Notes: generated from the letters alone by a model not told the origin. DNA of 64,000 bases from Paragonimus westermani (GCA_008508345.1 QNGE01000292.1:248001-312000); one strand, 5' to 3'. Numbered from the stretch's first letter, positions 28,928-39,858 are shown. Program-made: numbers and translations.

Positions 28928-28955
28928 TCAATCGTGCAGATATCTGCACGATTGA
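28928..28955. repeat. 28-bp perfect palindrome
   Basis: A perfect inverted palindrome without spacer, centred on GATATC at 28,939-28,944, lies in the thumb region of the Penelope-like RT frame. Each arm is 14 nt. It keeps the local reading frame open. A small foldback or duplication event inside the element is the likely origin. Confidence 0.9.
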
Positions 28956-29149
28956 AATGTCCAAAACAGCAGACATATCTCATATCAAAGAAATGCTAAC
29001 CGCTGATCACTATCCGAACGCACTTATTGAGAACACAATTAAACACATGTCCACTAAGGATGAAACCAAAACGACCAGAACTTTCAAGTCTACTATGCAA
29101 ATTCCGTATTGTGAAGACATACCCAAAAAAATTTGATCTATTCTCTCCG

Positions 29150-29490
29150 AGTACGCTATCCGGACCGTATTTCGGTTAGGCAGTACCTCAGAACGACTGA
29201 TGACGCATCCTAAAGATCCGGTTTCTATGGGTTACCAGACAGACTGTGCTCATGCAATCATATGCTGTGATCGTAATGCTGGCTATGTTGGAGAGACAAG
29301 TAGACAACTGAAAGTACGTGTTGCCGAACACAAGGAGCACATGAGGTTTTCTCCTAAACACGCCTATCAACTTCAGAAGCTACAGAAGGATTCGGCCATC
29401 GCACTACATGCACTGTCGGAGAATCACAACCTAGGTTTTGGTCAAGCTCGAACGATTCACAAAGATCTGCCTTCCTATGCGGAGCGGTGA
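29150..29490 (+). pseudogene. GIY-YIG endonuclease domain of the Penelope-like element
   Basis: The frame opening at 29,200 (96 codons) contains AGYVGETSRQLKVRVAEHKEH (YVGET at about 29,284), followed by SAIALHALSENH. This fits the GIY-YIG nuclease fold, in which the GxY-GxT-like strand, the arginine (residue 40 of this frame) and the EH pair form the active region. In Penelope-like elements this domain nicks the target DNA and sits at the C-terminus after the RT. Here it is open for its full length but out of frame with the RT pieces, so it is called part of a pseudogene. Confidence 0.75.
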
Positions 29491-29520
29491 TGTGCTGAAG
29501 ACCTCACCATTTAAACACAG

Positions 29521-31809
29521 TACGCATGTGTTGAATGCAATGATCACAAACCCCTGTCTGCAGTATGGTGTGGATGAATAAACAGCACCAGAAACGGACG
29601 CGTCTTGTCTACATTTGTCACATCCCCAAAGACCAATCGGGCCTGATGCAGCACAAATTGACCTAACAACGGCGAATCCTACATGACTTCTGTCCCAGTG
29701 TTAATGTGGAAGGTCACCCGAGGGGTTGGAACGCAGATCATCACAAATCGCTCTCAACGCTGTGTTATTCTCAATCTGTTTATCACGTGGTTGTCCGTAA
29801 AACGTCGTCTGAAATGTGGGCGGCGTTCAACGTGCCAGAAAAAGCTGTTGGTCAAGGTTATTTGGAAGTCGGCGATTGTGGATTAAACCCGGGTAGTTCT
29901 ACGAAGACCTCAAATTGTATTGTAGAGGGCAAGTAGTCACATCGAGCGTCTTCATTTATTCGACCTGTATAGCTATCTTTCTTTCTTTCTAAGCCTTAAA
30001 GTGGATGATCATATTACAGAACATCGCCAATGCTGAATTCGACCTGGTCGAAGATTTTTCGGGGCAGAAATTTTTCTATTTACCACTCAAAATATATAAG
30101 TTGGCGTTTCTACTGACTGAAGTGCATTCACTACAAACATCCCCACGGTGTTATAGGCGACTGGTAAAATAGATGCACGAACGACGCAACCTTATTACTC
30201 ACACCAACTCTGGAGTTGTCTGATAATCGTTTGCACTCATAGACCACATAATCAGCAAGGACATCTGCATAAGTTACCCAATTCAAATTTTGAGGCAACA
30301 GCCATCCCTCAGTCTCATACTATCTGCATGTTTACCGTAGTTACGATTTAAATGTTTGGCTAAAGTGAGTTCATGGTGTTCAGGGTGTAGCAATCCGATT
30401 TCGGTGTAACCCGACGGTATGCAGGATGATAGTTGCCTACTGGTTAACATATTCAAATTGTCAACTCAAACAATAACTGGTAAAGGAACAAGCCACCGAG
30501 TCAAGCCGAGTTATCCGTCAGACAAATCATGGACTGGCATGTGTTTACCCTCTGTCCCAGTCGACAAATAAATTCTTGAAATTCTCTGTGATTATGATAC
30601 TTCTAAACGGGTTGTTAATAGATCAGTGTTATGTAGCAACACTTGATAAGAAAAGTGGCCGATCTAAAAGCAAAGCAACCAGACCGTTCACGAAGGCAAC
30701 ATACATCTTCTTCGTTTACCCTGATGACGGTGCACAGGCATGCTGAAATTTCAGAGAGGATTCATAGAAGAACAGTGTAAAACAAGGTGAAAGTTCTTCA
30801 TTGTCATTTACAAAAGGCTCGTTATTTTGCATGTGACCTAACTAAAAGCGAGCAAATGACATCATTGTCTTCCTCATATTACGATACGTATGCGTAAATG
30901 ATGCACGTAACAAAGCCAAGCATGGTTTGATTTGATGATAATAAATTCAAGTGTGATGTTGATATTATTCAGAACACTTTCGAGTTGTACAGCATACTGT
31001 AGGCTCTTCATATAGACAGTAGCCATTTAAAAAGGTCTACTTTAGTACAAGGTAATTGTTGGCATACCTTTGTCATGACAGGAGTTCACAGTGGCCTTTG
31101 TAAATGTATTTAGGGAACAATATGGATTGATAGTTGTATCTATAATACGTCTTGAAAAGTGAGAAAATTGTTAAACACAGATAAATTAGCAAGACCAGCT
31201 CGTTATCCTGTTTGCCCAAGGGAATATACGATCAGCTGTGATACTCTCAGTCCGTGAACAGAATACATGTTTCACAGTCATTGGCATGAAATTTCACTTT
31301 AAACGTAAATAAATCAGGAATTTGGTTAACTAAATTTCCACTCATTCTTCGCGATCTACGTAATTTTATGCTGCTTAAACGCTTATACTGGAGAGGAATC
31401 GTATGTTGCAGAGATTTCGGTCCTGTCACTCACACCTTTTTCGGTTGTTAACAGTCAACTATGGATAAAGAATGTAGTCATATTAACAATTTGACCGATC
31501 TACGTTGATAGATCTTTGACCACCACATACTTCTGTGTTAGTGGGAGATAACCAAAAATTCGATGGTGGTTATGTTGGCTCCACAAATATGCGGTGCTAC
31601 TGGTTTTGTCTAAAGTATATGAATTATTGCTGGCTTCGATCCCTCTGCAAGTGAGATGACTGACTCTGCGGTCGTGACCTCATACTGGGCACAACTTGTT
31701 AATAAGACGAACTATATTTGCAGCCAGTCGACGTTGGTTGCTTAGTATGAAGGGTATTCCGCGTCGCTGTGTGCTATTTCCCGTATCGTTAGTAGGGTTG
31801 CGTTCGCAT
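29521..31809. other. No gene seen
   Basis: Frames at 29,683-29,936 stay open but resemble nothing I know. A short TTTC repeat lies near 29,980. The rest is unremarkable AT-rich DNA. It separates the Penelope-like element from the gypsy-type remnant, and no upstream RT of the latter is present. Confidence 0.4.
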
Positions 31810-31829
31810 GATACGTTTGGATCCGAAAG

Positions 31830-33303
31830 TTGTTTATCGTCGAACATCAGTTAAATTTATACGAACATACACAGCAGCACCCTTATAAACTATTCTGCAC
31901 AGTTGGTATCACTTCGCATTCGTCTCAAGCCAACGTCGTGCCTGACGATTTGTCCCGAATGTCAGCAGTGGTTGTTCATGACTCAATCGACCTAAACGCC
32001 ATGGTCAACGCACAAAGTTCGGAGGATGATTTCCGCGCTTCCTGCCAACAATCAGCTCTACCTTTAACTGATCAACCTTTGCTGTCATCTGCAGGCACTA
32101 TCCTCTGCGATGCCTCCACTGGACATCCACGTCCAGTAGTTCCTATCACTCTCCAACGACGTGTATTCGACAGACTACACATCACCCATCCGAGCCATGG
32201 CCAAGCTCATTTCCGGTTGGTACGTCTGACATGGTAAGCAAAAGGATCTTCACACGTGGGCACGATCTTGCCTAGCGTGTCAACAAGCTAAGGTTCATCG
32301 CCACGTGTAGGCCCCGATTTGCCGATAACCTTCGATTACATCTTGACTTGCACATCTCCACATCGACATTGTAGGTCATTTACCACCTTTCAATGGGATG
32401 ACCTATCTTTTGACAGTGGTAGATCGTTTCACGCGGTGGCGAGAGGTCGTCCCCATGCCCGACGTCCGTTCTGAGACCATAGCACGCACATTCGTTGAGC
32501 TTTGGGTAGCATCTCACAGTTGCCCGGCCACGGTCAGAACCGACCTTGGCTCTAACCTCGAGAGCGGTTCCTTTGCGGAAACACTGAACACGCTTGGGTG
32601 TTATCGCACGTGGGTTACGGCATATCACCCGGCTGCAAACGGTATGGCAGAACGCTTTCAACGACAACTAAAAGCAGCCCTCACCGCTGTCGATGTAATC
32701 CGCTGGACAGGAGCCCTGTCACTAGTTTTACTCAGCATCCGTTCCGCCCTTAGGTCTGATATTCACGTTTCAAGCGCCGAGCTTCTGTAGGTCCAACCAC
32801 TACGTCTCCCCGGCGATTACCTCTAATCCCCCACCGACGCCCATCGAGGTGATGCTCCCTATGCCAAACAGCCTGCTTCGCACATGCGTCGCCTTCGTGT
32901 AACACACACACGAGAACAAAGCCGCAAGACGTTTGTTCCCAAAGACCTCCACAACTGCACGCATGTGTTTGTTCGCGTAGATGGTTCACGAGGCTCGCTC
33001 GAGCGACCTTACGAAGGTTTTTCCAAAGTACTTCAACGAAAGGATCGTTTCTACGTGCTTGATCGTCAGGGTATTTGGGACGCGGTTGGAAGCAATCGTT
33101 TGGAGCCTGCTTACAAAGAGAGGACGGAGGAAGCCTTCAGCGCTCCTCCGCACTTCGTGTCCAGGCGGGCAACTGCGTGGGAACGGCCTCGTCCTAGCGC
33201 ATCGTCTTCAGCAGACATCATGACTTCGCGGATGACGCCAGCACCCGCCGTTACGCGTTCGGGACGCAGTGTGCACTGGCTGAAACGTCTCATAGAAGAC
33301 TAG
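31830..33303 (+). pseudogene. Gypsy-type pol fragment: RNase H end and integrase
   Basis: The integrase would join element cDNA to host DNA. The first frame (31,830-32,237) ends RNase H with NVVPDDLSRM and starts the zinc-binding region (VFDRLHITHPSHG, CLAC after a shift). The core has all three catalytic acids in one frame: D in HIDIVGHLPP (32,365), D in RTDLGSNLES (32,542) and E in NGMAERF (32,650), giving DX58DX35E. A stop follows ELL at about 32,788. A second frame (32,884-33,303) holds the C-terminal part, with HVFVRVDG, PYEGFSKVL and KDRFYVLDRQG. The frame breaks and missing RT make it a pseudogene. It lies immediately upstream of its 3' LTR. Confidence 0.82.
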
Positions 33304-33862
33304 CGTTTGTCAAATACCGTTGTTTTTTTCAGCATTCACAAAAAAATCGCAAACCGTTTTCTAAATGACAAAAGAATCGTTTTCAAAACGGAAAAGGAGC
33401 AGCTGCGTTTGCACAGGATTTTTTCGGATGTTCGTATTCGCTGCGTAATTTGGTTTAGTAGGTCATCGATTTTTGTACTGATTCTCAGTCAGTTTTGTTT
33501 TATTTTCTGTCGTATGTCTCATCCGACGCTGGAATGACGTAGATGGCACCATCGATCGCGATCATCTCCGATCCCGTATTGGATGACGTGCATGAACGTC
33601 ACATGGGTGCTCTGCCTTGAACATCCATTTCTTTTTACGGTTGTTTCGGCATCTTCAGGGGAGGATACTAGAGTGAGAGCTCGCTGGGAAATGTGAGCAT
33701 TTGTGCTGTTCCACCTGCGGCTTCTGGGGATCGTCTTACCAGTCTCAGGTTGATTGGATATCAGCTGGTATGCCTTGAACCAGGTCAAGTTAGGGGTGGC
33801 TGGCCCCAGTTTTCCTCATCAGCACCGAAGGGTTGTCACAGTTACCCTCTAAAAAGAAGCTA
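33304..33862 (+). other. Element 3' untranslated stretch with polypurine tract
   Basis: This is non-coding sequence between the integrase stop and the LTR. The purine-rich AAAAAGAAGC (33851-33860), two bases before the LTR start, is the expected plus-strand primer site. Confidence 0.5.
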
Positions 33863-34239
33863 TGAAGAGATCTAGAGATTTAACTGACCTGCCTGCGGTA
33901 TGATGTGTAAAATAGTTCCATAACTCATAGTTGCATATTGTACCTAGGCTATTAGGAATGTTCGCATGATGTATGCTGTTCGATTGTTTGTCTGCATGTC
34001 ATGTGACTGTGACGCGAACCCGAAACACACACGTGTCACACTGTTCCGGTATATTCGCTCGTCGACGGCCGGTTTCTAGCCTCTCTAGCTTATTCGCGTG
34101 TCGGTGCCGTTTACAGCGTTATCAGAGACCACTTGTACATTTCGTCGAATAAAGATTTGGTCTCTCACCTCAACGGCCTTTTGTTATTTGAGTCTGATAA
34201 TTGCGTACCTGGGGAAAACGCGACTTAGTGCAACAAGCA
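33863..34239 (+). repeat. Family A 3' LTR, 377 bp
   Basis: The repeat starts TGAAGAGATCTAGAGATTT and ends CAACAAGCA. It aligns along its length with the minus-strand copy at 56,385-56,761, which is also 377 bp. Shared blocks include GGTATGATGTGTAAAATAG and TCTCACCTCAACGGCC. AATAAA at about 34,148 may serve as polyadenylation signal. TG/CA ends are kept. I could not identify a target duplication because the 5' end of the element is missing. Confidence 0.8.
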
Positions 34240-34914
34240 CCGAAGTTTGGAATCTGGACCACCACGGAGTTACAGATATCCGCAAGCTCATTGAAGGTCT
34301 GGTAGATGTGATTAACATGACTGATATGTCTTGTCTCCCTTTGTTATGCAATTGTTCTATGATGCTAATATTCTGTACAAGTGGGAAACATATGATTCAA
34401 CGACACACGTTCTGTGTTATTGTGCCTGGTAATGGTTTGCACTTCTTATACATTAGATCCTCATAATAAATAATTTAGTTACAATTACAGCAGTCAGCTA
34501 CTCGTGTAGCCTCATCTATATTTTCGAAATTAGCGTGAGAAAGTGCCAGATCTCAGGACGGAGCTATCCCGGGTGTTGGAAACATAATGGTGGCGCCATC
34601 GTTGTTTCGATTCCGATAAGTGAGCATTCAAGGGTGTGCATGGGTAAGTACACATGAGGAGCAGAAATAGTAGAGAGGATACACATGCCAACAACACAGC
34701 AGCATGCTCTGCTTTACGGTCGCAAATTCATCTACGCAAAGCCGCCGGTTTCGGTCGCGCGTTGCAATACCGAATTTCGGAAACAGCGCAGGCTGACGTG
34801 GTTTTTCAGCCATCAGCCAGTGAAGACAAACAGGTGTCAGTCAAAAACACAGGTTTTTGCGATGTTAATTTCCAAGCCAGGAACAAAGCTAAGATAGCAG
34901 ATCATGTTTTATTG
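34240..34914. other. No gene seen
   Basis: No recognisable coding or repeat content lies between the two oppositely oriented family A LTR copies. Confidence 0.35.
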
Positions 34915-35105
34915 GATGGCGCACATAGTCGCTCTTCCCAAATACCAATTAACCAGACGTAAAATTTGATGAGGCCGTTGACAATAGAGACCGAATTTTT
35001 ATTCGACGAAATGTACAGAAGGTCTCTTATGACGCTATACATGACACCAACACGAAATTTAGCTAGGGGAGGCTAAAGGTCGGCCGTCGACGAGGAAGTA
35101 AACCT
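34915..35105 (-). repeat. Family A LTR relic, inverted
   Basis: This is a diverged copy of the 3' half of the family A LTR on the minus strand. The clearest shared block reads TTTTATTCGACGAAATGTAC (34996-35015) on the plus strand, then CGGCCGTCGACGAGG near 35,080. Similarity fades beyond 35,105. It is inverted relative to the LTR at 33,863. No gag or pol was seen beside it. Confidence 0.65.
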
Positions 35106-36438
35106 GGAAGGGGATGAGTTTCCCTTCGTACAAGAATAACTGGAGAACTTCGATGGGACGAATGTGATCTGAAGTTATAGCAAAATGGTACAACTGATAT
35201 TTCCAAGTCAGATTTTAAATCATCATATATGACAACGTGGAACATCACAAGGTGTTGCATGGTCCATTATCGGTAAATCTCTTCGGTGCGTTTTACCAGA
35301 ATGGCGGTGAATGATGGGAGCACCTTAGAGGGATGTTCAAAGTGAATTGCCAGAAGTTTGAAGGGAATATGGAAGAATTGTGCAAATTTCAACGGGAAAC
35401 TTGCACAAGCTCTTTAATTAACACTTCGCAGACAGCTGCAAGTGCTAGGGAGCACAGTGGAATAGAACTGCCGCCAGGCTTTCGGTAGGGAAGTGCGGTG
35501 TACAAATGTGTACACTGTACACGGCGAACAAAACCCTCTGAACGGTAATGCTTATTTATTAAATTGATATGATAATAAATTGTAGTTTTGCAGACTATAG
35601 ATGTCAAGCATTCCGGGTCATCCATTATCGCACCGATAAACATCAACTTGAGAAGGCAAACCTGGTGAACTCACACGAATTTCAGGTTGGTTAGCCCGAT
35701 ATATATATCAGGAATAGACGTCTCGCTGTTGATGATGAACTGCGTGTGGGTAAGGTGATCAACCATTTTAAGAGTGCTCGTGAAATGGGGCTGTGTATAG
35801 ACAGGAAGTATGGGATTAGAGTGCGTCGAAAAGATTGGAGTGGTCTACGCACGAGGCATAACAAATCAAATGATCGCAACAAAATTATGAGGTTGCAAGA
35901 TTTACTGAAAGTAGAAGGTGGTTATAGGTTTTTACTGTGGGAGAAAGTGCTGAGGTTGTCATATTTGCATCAAAAACTGCTTCCGAAGTGTTTTCAAGAT
36001 ATAGGGAAGTTGTTCTAGGAGGTACCACAAATCAGCTAAATTATGGCGGCTTCATAATATGGCATGCTATGTGGGTAGACGTAACTGGAACGGGTATCAC
36101 TTTTTAACCCAGTGATGCCCACCGCAACTGCAGCCAGTTATAGAATTGTGTTGAAACACTTGCTTAAAATGTTGCCTTGTATTTCTGCTATTCGCACCTT
36201 CTTTGTTGATCGTGGGAAGTGTGCTGAAAGAAAGGACGCATTTTTCACATTGACATTGTGGAGGGTAATGAATGTGACTGCTGCTTTTCATCTCAATGAG
36301 TGAACGATAGTAGCGGATAATGTGAATCGTTCTCTTTCGACCAGGGTTCCTTTGATCAGGCAAAGCTTGATAATCAAATCTAATACCCCTACCTGAAGCA
36401 TCTCCCCCACAGCAAATGAAGTAAGGGTTATTACCCAA
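35106..36438. other. Unassigned stretch
   Basis: A plus-strand frame at 35,746-36,018 and frames on both strands at 36,097-36,510 remain open for about 90-137 codons. None shows a motif I can name. It may be decayed coding sequence upstream of the PHD-like remnant at 36.4 kb. Confidence 0.3.
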
Positions 36439-36945
36439 ATGCCGCTCACCAGCAAGATTGCATTCATGTCTGAAGAACTCGGCCAGGTGTCGGTAGCTCC
36501 CAAAGAACATCCGCCATTCCCCTCTAACGAGCGCAGGAAGTTCAAACTGGAACGTGGTGTAACTGATCAGGATATCCCGGAAGTTGACATCATCAGAGAT
36601 CCCATGGAGACAGCTCTATTGGACGAGTTGTTAAGGGCACGCTGAAACAGTTCAAAACGGAAGTCAGGGAGAGTTTTGAAGAGCGGAGTGCCTCCAAATA
36701 TGTAGACTGCAACGTTTGTCAGATGTGCTTCTAGAAGAAGGACCCTGTGGACCTGGAGGAAGACAGCGTGCACTGGGCATAGTGCAGTGAATAGTCTGGT
36801 TGGTACCACCACTCCTGTACCAACTACAACGGACATCAACCGGTCTACACCTGCGTAGACTGTGACAACATGTACTACGCAACGTAACCCCTTGATGGGA
36901 TGGGGAAGAAACGGCGCTTTCCAGCGCCATGTGAAAGAACACACG
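36439..36945 (+). pseudogene. Decayed reading frame with PHD-finger remnant
   Basis: A frame from 36,439 (68 codons, charged, ending ALLDELL) continues after a frameshift near 36,632 as TLKQFKTEVRESFEE. It then shows the spacing of a C4HC3 PHD zinc finger: CNVC, a CSE pair whose second cysteine position is a stop, then GWYHHSC and YTCVDC. PHD fingers bind histone tails or appear in transposon proteins. Three in-frame stops and the frameshift show it is dead. Host gene copy or transposon remnant cannot be decided. The dense mobile DNA around it favours a transposon origin. Confidence 0.45.
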
Positions 36946-37110
36946 GATCTATTCAGGGCCACCCATGAAATCATTTCACAAGTTACGCTCATGTTTTCAT
37001 CTCGCGTTAGCCAAGTGATGTTCACTGGGTCACCCGTTAATGGTTCTTCTGTAGGCAGACCAGAGAGCTGGTTGTGTGCGTCTATTTTCGAACCAATTTG
37101 CAGTACTTAT

Positions 37111-37269
37111 TGTTGAAGTAACTGCTTGCGTGAGTGCATGATAATTGTTATGTGTTAATTTAATGTTGGTGGCCACGTTCCATGCTCTATTTATTCCCTT
37201 CATAATGATTCGTCTTCTTACGTTGGAATTCTTTATACCGATTACGAGCTGTTCATACAGTCTGACACT
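37111..37269. repeat. Solo LTR family B, left part (split copy)
   Basis: The repeat starts TGTTGAAGTAACTGC and is homologous to 59,667-59,825. It is cut at 37,269 by the LTR-GLUT element and continues at 40,232. The 5 bp before it (37106-37110, CTTAT) are repeated exactly after the right part (40731-40735), a target duplication. Confidence 0.85.
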
Positions 37270-37609
37270 ATAACTGGACAGCGATCGCAGACAGTCTCGA
37301 CGCAATCCAAAACCAGAGAAAAGACATAAAGAACAATCCCAACTAGTGTATCGGCGATACATAGACGAGGCGGCGATCCGCACAACGCCAATGGCAACAA
37401 CGAAATCCAAGTCCCAATAATGACACATATTTTACTCGTTCCAAACAAGTAAGTCCAGGGGGAGAATCGAATGTCACAGTTCTATTGACGTTCATTTCAT
37501 GTGGAAAACGCCGAGTAATACGTAGGTGGGCGACCTGAAATAGATAACAAGAGAGAGAACATCAGCGGAAAGTTTAAATCGCATGCGCAACATGGTCTGT
37601 ATTGTTACA
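37270..37609 (-). repeat. 3' LTR of the LTR-GLUT element, 340 bp
   Basis: On the minus strand the LTR begins TGTAACAATACAG and ends CTGTCCAGTTAT. Its last 311 bp look identical to the 5' LTR. The first 29 bp differ at six positions. The near-inverted ends TGTAAC and GTTAT are typical, although the final CA is not kept. Confidence 0.92.
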
Positions 37610-37623
37610 CTGCTCCCCTCTCA
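37610..37623 (-). promoter_or_regulatory. Polypurine tract
   Basis: The minus strand reads TGAGAGGGGAGCAG directly before the TG of the 3' LTR. Position and composition are those of the primer for plus-strand DNA synthesis in LTR elements. The integrase frame's TGA stop overlaps its start. Confidence 0.8.
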
Positions 37624-38333
37624 ATTGGGCATTGACACCAGTGCCTCGGTACCGTCAATGTTGCTGCAACCACCTTCGGCTGGTAGTTCGACTGTCTGCT
37701 CCGCGATCGGAACGCTGCCAGGTGGTACTGGCAGGGGCCGCATCTGGGCTTCCTCCGGCGTTTGGACTGGCTTCAACTGATTGTAATGTACCGTAAGTAC
37801 ATCGCTGTTGGGTTTGTAGTGTCACCAATTACATATAGAGTGGGTGACCGCACGTGCACAATTATGAATAGACCTACCCACTGGCGATGGAATTTGTGCG
37901 CAGCCCCTAATTGTGGTTTTGGTCTGTGCAACCAGACATGATCCCCGATGCGGTAAACTGGTCCGTTTGCTGTACGGTCATAACAGCTTTTTTGATAGTG
38001 TTGCGACTTTGACTGATGTTGGGCGACAATTTCATACGCGACTCTCGACCTTTCGCCCAGCTCCTTGACATAATGTGGTAAACCTATGCATTCGGCTGGC
38101 GCCAGAGGTGTTAATACTTCAATTGGCAGGCGCAGTTCATGCCCTAGGGTTAGTAGTGAAAGTGTGTACCCTGTACTCGAATGGACGGCAGCCCTATAGG
38201 CTAAGAGACACTGTGGCAGGATTTCGTCCCAACGATCCCACTGGTGTTGTCCAATAAAGTCACGTAGAGTCGTCATTACAGTACGATTAGTTCGTTCGAC
38301 CAAGCCGTTATTATGAGGGAGCGTAACTGTCGA
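37621..38333 (-). pseudogene. Gypsy-type integrase, C-terminal third
   Basis: Homology starts seven bases after the transporter stop codon with STVTLPHNNGLVERTNRT, where the glutamate is the last residue of the DDE triad. It continues with WDEILPQCLLAYRAAVHSST and LGHELRLPIEVL. After a frameshift near 37,815 come the C-terminal residues VHYNQLKPV. The two catalytic aspartates and the zinc domain are missing, so no activity is possible. The frame ends at TGA 37,621-37,623, inside the polypurine tract. This tail identifies the carrier as a Ty3/gypsy-type element. The abrupt start marks the junction with the captured transporter. Confidence 0.85.
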
Positions 38334-38340
38334 TTGGCAC

Positions 38341-39795
38341 TCATATTCGTTTGGTCCGCGGTATTTTGATTTCGCCAGATGAACTCAATGTAGTGCAGTC
38401 AGATTTCGTAGGTAGATTGAGCGGTCCACATTGCACATTAGAAGTGGTACCACCTGTTCCCGGTAGATGATAATGAATGCAGATGCCGCAGGTGGAACAC
38501 ACGATAGCCATGAGCCCGAAATAGCTGAATGACACAACGCTTGCCAGGATTGGTTCAAACAGAAATATAACAGCCAGACTGGCGAGCCAATGCAGAGTCA
38601 TTACAAGTCCGATTATGAAACCAATAAATTGTGTGCCAAGCAGTTCGCTGGTGAGCACAATGGACAGTGGACCCCAGGCCAACGAATAGCCAACCAAACA
38701 CAAAGCCTTAGGCACAACTAGCAACGGTGCGTTTGGTTTTAGGTCTTGAAACTGGAGTAACAAGCCCAATAATAGATAAGCTATCGACATAATTATGGTG
38801 CTACAATGAAGGAATTGTTTCCGCGGTACCCGTCTGATCAAAACCGCCACAACAGATCTGAATAACATCTGGGGTAGTCCAATGGATACGCCATAGACTT
38901 TGAGCCAAGAGGCACCGCCGTAGGCGGAGACGGACTCGCAAAAAAACAACAATGCACCGACACCGGTAAGTGCTTGTAGGACTAGTAAAAGCCAAGCTAA
39001 ATACATGTTCGAACGGTCTGCTGTGGATGGGCGTGGAATGCCGGCCCAGTGAAAACGGTGTGGTTATACTTGTGAATTGTTCACATCCAGAAAAGACTGG
39101 TGTTCATTCGTTTTGGTGTCAACATGGTCGGCCGGTTCATGGGTGTTCGTTTCATAGAGCTAGGACCGGGCATCGCACGCTCGTTGAAATCGTTCCATCA
39201 TGAGAAGCCACTTCGGAGACTCCGGCAGAAAGCATGACAGCAAATTCACACCCAAGAGAAAAAGACAATTATCGAATATGAAGTGGACGCGAAAGCAATC
39301 ATGTACGGACTGGGCCAGTGTGCTACCGGACACCACTCCAAGCGATATGAATGCACCGAATAGACTGGCATCGACAGGGCGCAATTCGACCAGATGGACC
39401 GGGCTAGATGGAATCACCATACCCAACGAGAGATCGGTCAAAAAACGACCAAAAATCAGCGTTTTAGCGGGCATAATAGGGCCCGTCAAAACTCGTACGA
39501 CGGCGCACATGAATAACCATCCGAAAAGTGCCGGAAAACAGTAAAGGTGCAATGTCGGATGACGTTCATAGTGTGTTAGCGTTTGCGAAGCAAACAAACT
39601 ACCGATCACTGCACCAGCGTACAAGGAGAACACGAAAACCCAACTCAACTCTGGGGATAGCGGAGGCTTCACACCAATTAGTCACCATAAACCAGTAGCG
39701 GAACCAGCTGGAAACGAATAAGCAAAGACAATGATGATGGCAAGAATGATGCCTCCAGTCAACCTCGTGTAACTTGGACCCATCGCAAGCAACAT
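38341..39795 (-). pseudogene. SLC2/GLUT-type sugar transporter, captured and broken
   Basis: SLC2 proteins carry hexoses across the plasma membrane by facilitated diffusion with 12 membrane helices. This frame runs 484 codons from ATG 39,795 to TGA 38,341, a normal family length, without introns or frameshifts. Family marks in order: helix 1 LTGGIILAIIIVFAYSFPAG; LSPELSW; GRFLTDLSLGMVIP with ...VELRP and LFGAF; PESPKWLL after helix 6; LQALTGVGALLFF (helix 7, the QLS of class I lost); GPLSIVLTSELLG (helix 10, tryptophan lost). Three stops interrupt it: TGA 39,682, TAG 39,160 and TAA 39,064 (codons 38, 212, 244). It starts 63 bases from the primer-binding site and ends seven bases before integrase, as expected for a transduced mRNA copy. 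Confidence 0.85.
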
Positions 39796-39858
39796 GCACT
39801 GATACACGGCAGAGAACCGTATAGGCACCGGGTTGAGGCACCGGTCCGAAAGGGCGTA

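Larger units (their letters stand above)
27361..29136 (+). pseudogene. Penelope-like reverse transcriptase pseudogene
   Basis: In the family this enzyme copies the element RNA at a nicked target. Visible pieces: an N-terminal block with TEADKGYITVILNQEDY (27,690-27,750, interrupted nearby by stops); two copies of a finger/palm segment with PKVRKTG and YKLVEF-like residues (frame-shifted); SFDVTFFYT (28,380-28,420), the first catalytic aspartate region; MVSPVATAVANL (about 28,585-28,620); WWRYVDDTLVIM with YVDD at 28,686-28,697; and the thumb-like block VWYKPIHSGQYLNFNSSHPI (about 28,830). At least four frame changes separate these. Length and order fit the family, but the copy cannot encode a working enzyme. 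Confidence 0.8.
27300..29520 (+). mobile_element. Penelope-like retroelement, decayed
   Basis: The plus strand carries the parts of a Penelope-like element in order. First is the conserved N-terminal region of the RT protein, with the ADKG signature (about 27,700). Then come RT segments with YVDD, the thumb region, and a C-terminal GIY-YIG endonuclease. Frameshifts, in-frame stops and a 257-bp internal tandem duplication break the single ORF expected for the family. No terminal repeats could be placed, so the ends are approximate. The N-terminal similarity starts around 27,300-27,360 and the GIY-YIG frame stops at 29,490. Confidence 0.8.
31810..34239 (+). mobile_element. Gypsy-type LTR element (family A), 5'-truncated
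   Basis: The element keeps the end of RNase H, the integrase, a short 3' untranslated stretch, a polypurine tract (33851-33862) and one 3' LTR (33863-34239). Gag, protease, RT and the 5' LTR are absent. The order fits Ty3/gypsy elements. A gag plus LTR of the same family lies on the minus strand at 55.9-56.8 kb, so both halves of the family are represented in the window, though in different insertions. Confidence 0.8.

Noticed and set aside
34098..34466. 122-codon plus frame sharing its start with a minus frame at 56.3-56.5 kb
   Set aside because: The shared part lies in the family A LTR; similarity is at DNA level and not evidence of a gene.
36097..36510. 137-codon minus frame upstream of the PHD remnant
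   Set aside because: No motif, and it overlaps plus frames that fit better with the decayed reading frame.
38341..39006. A functional 221-residue host transporter gene
   Set aside because: The same frame continues upstream through three stops to helix 1, and the whole lies between LTRs with a target duplication. The 221-codon frame is only the part after the last stop.
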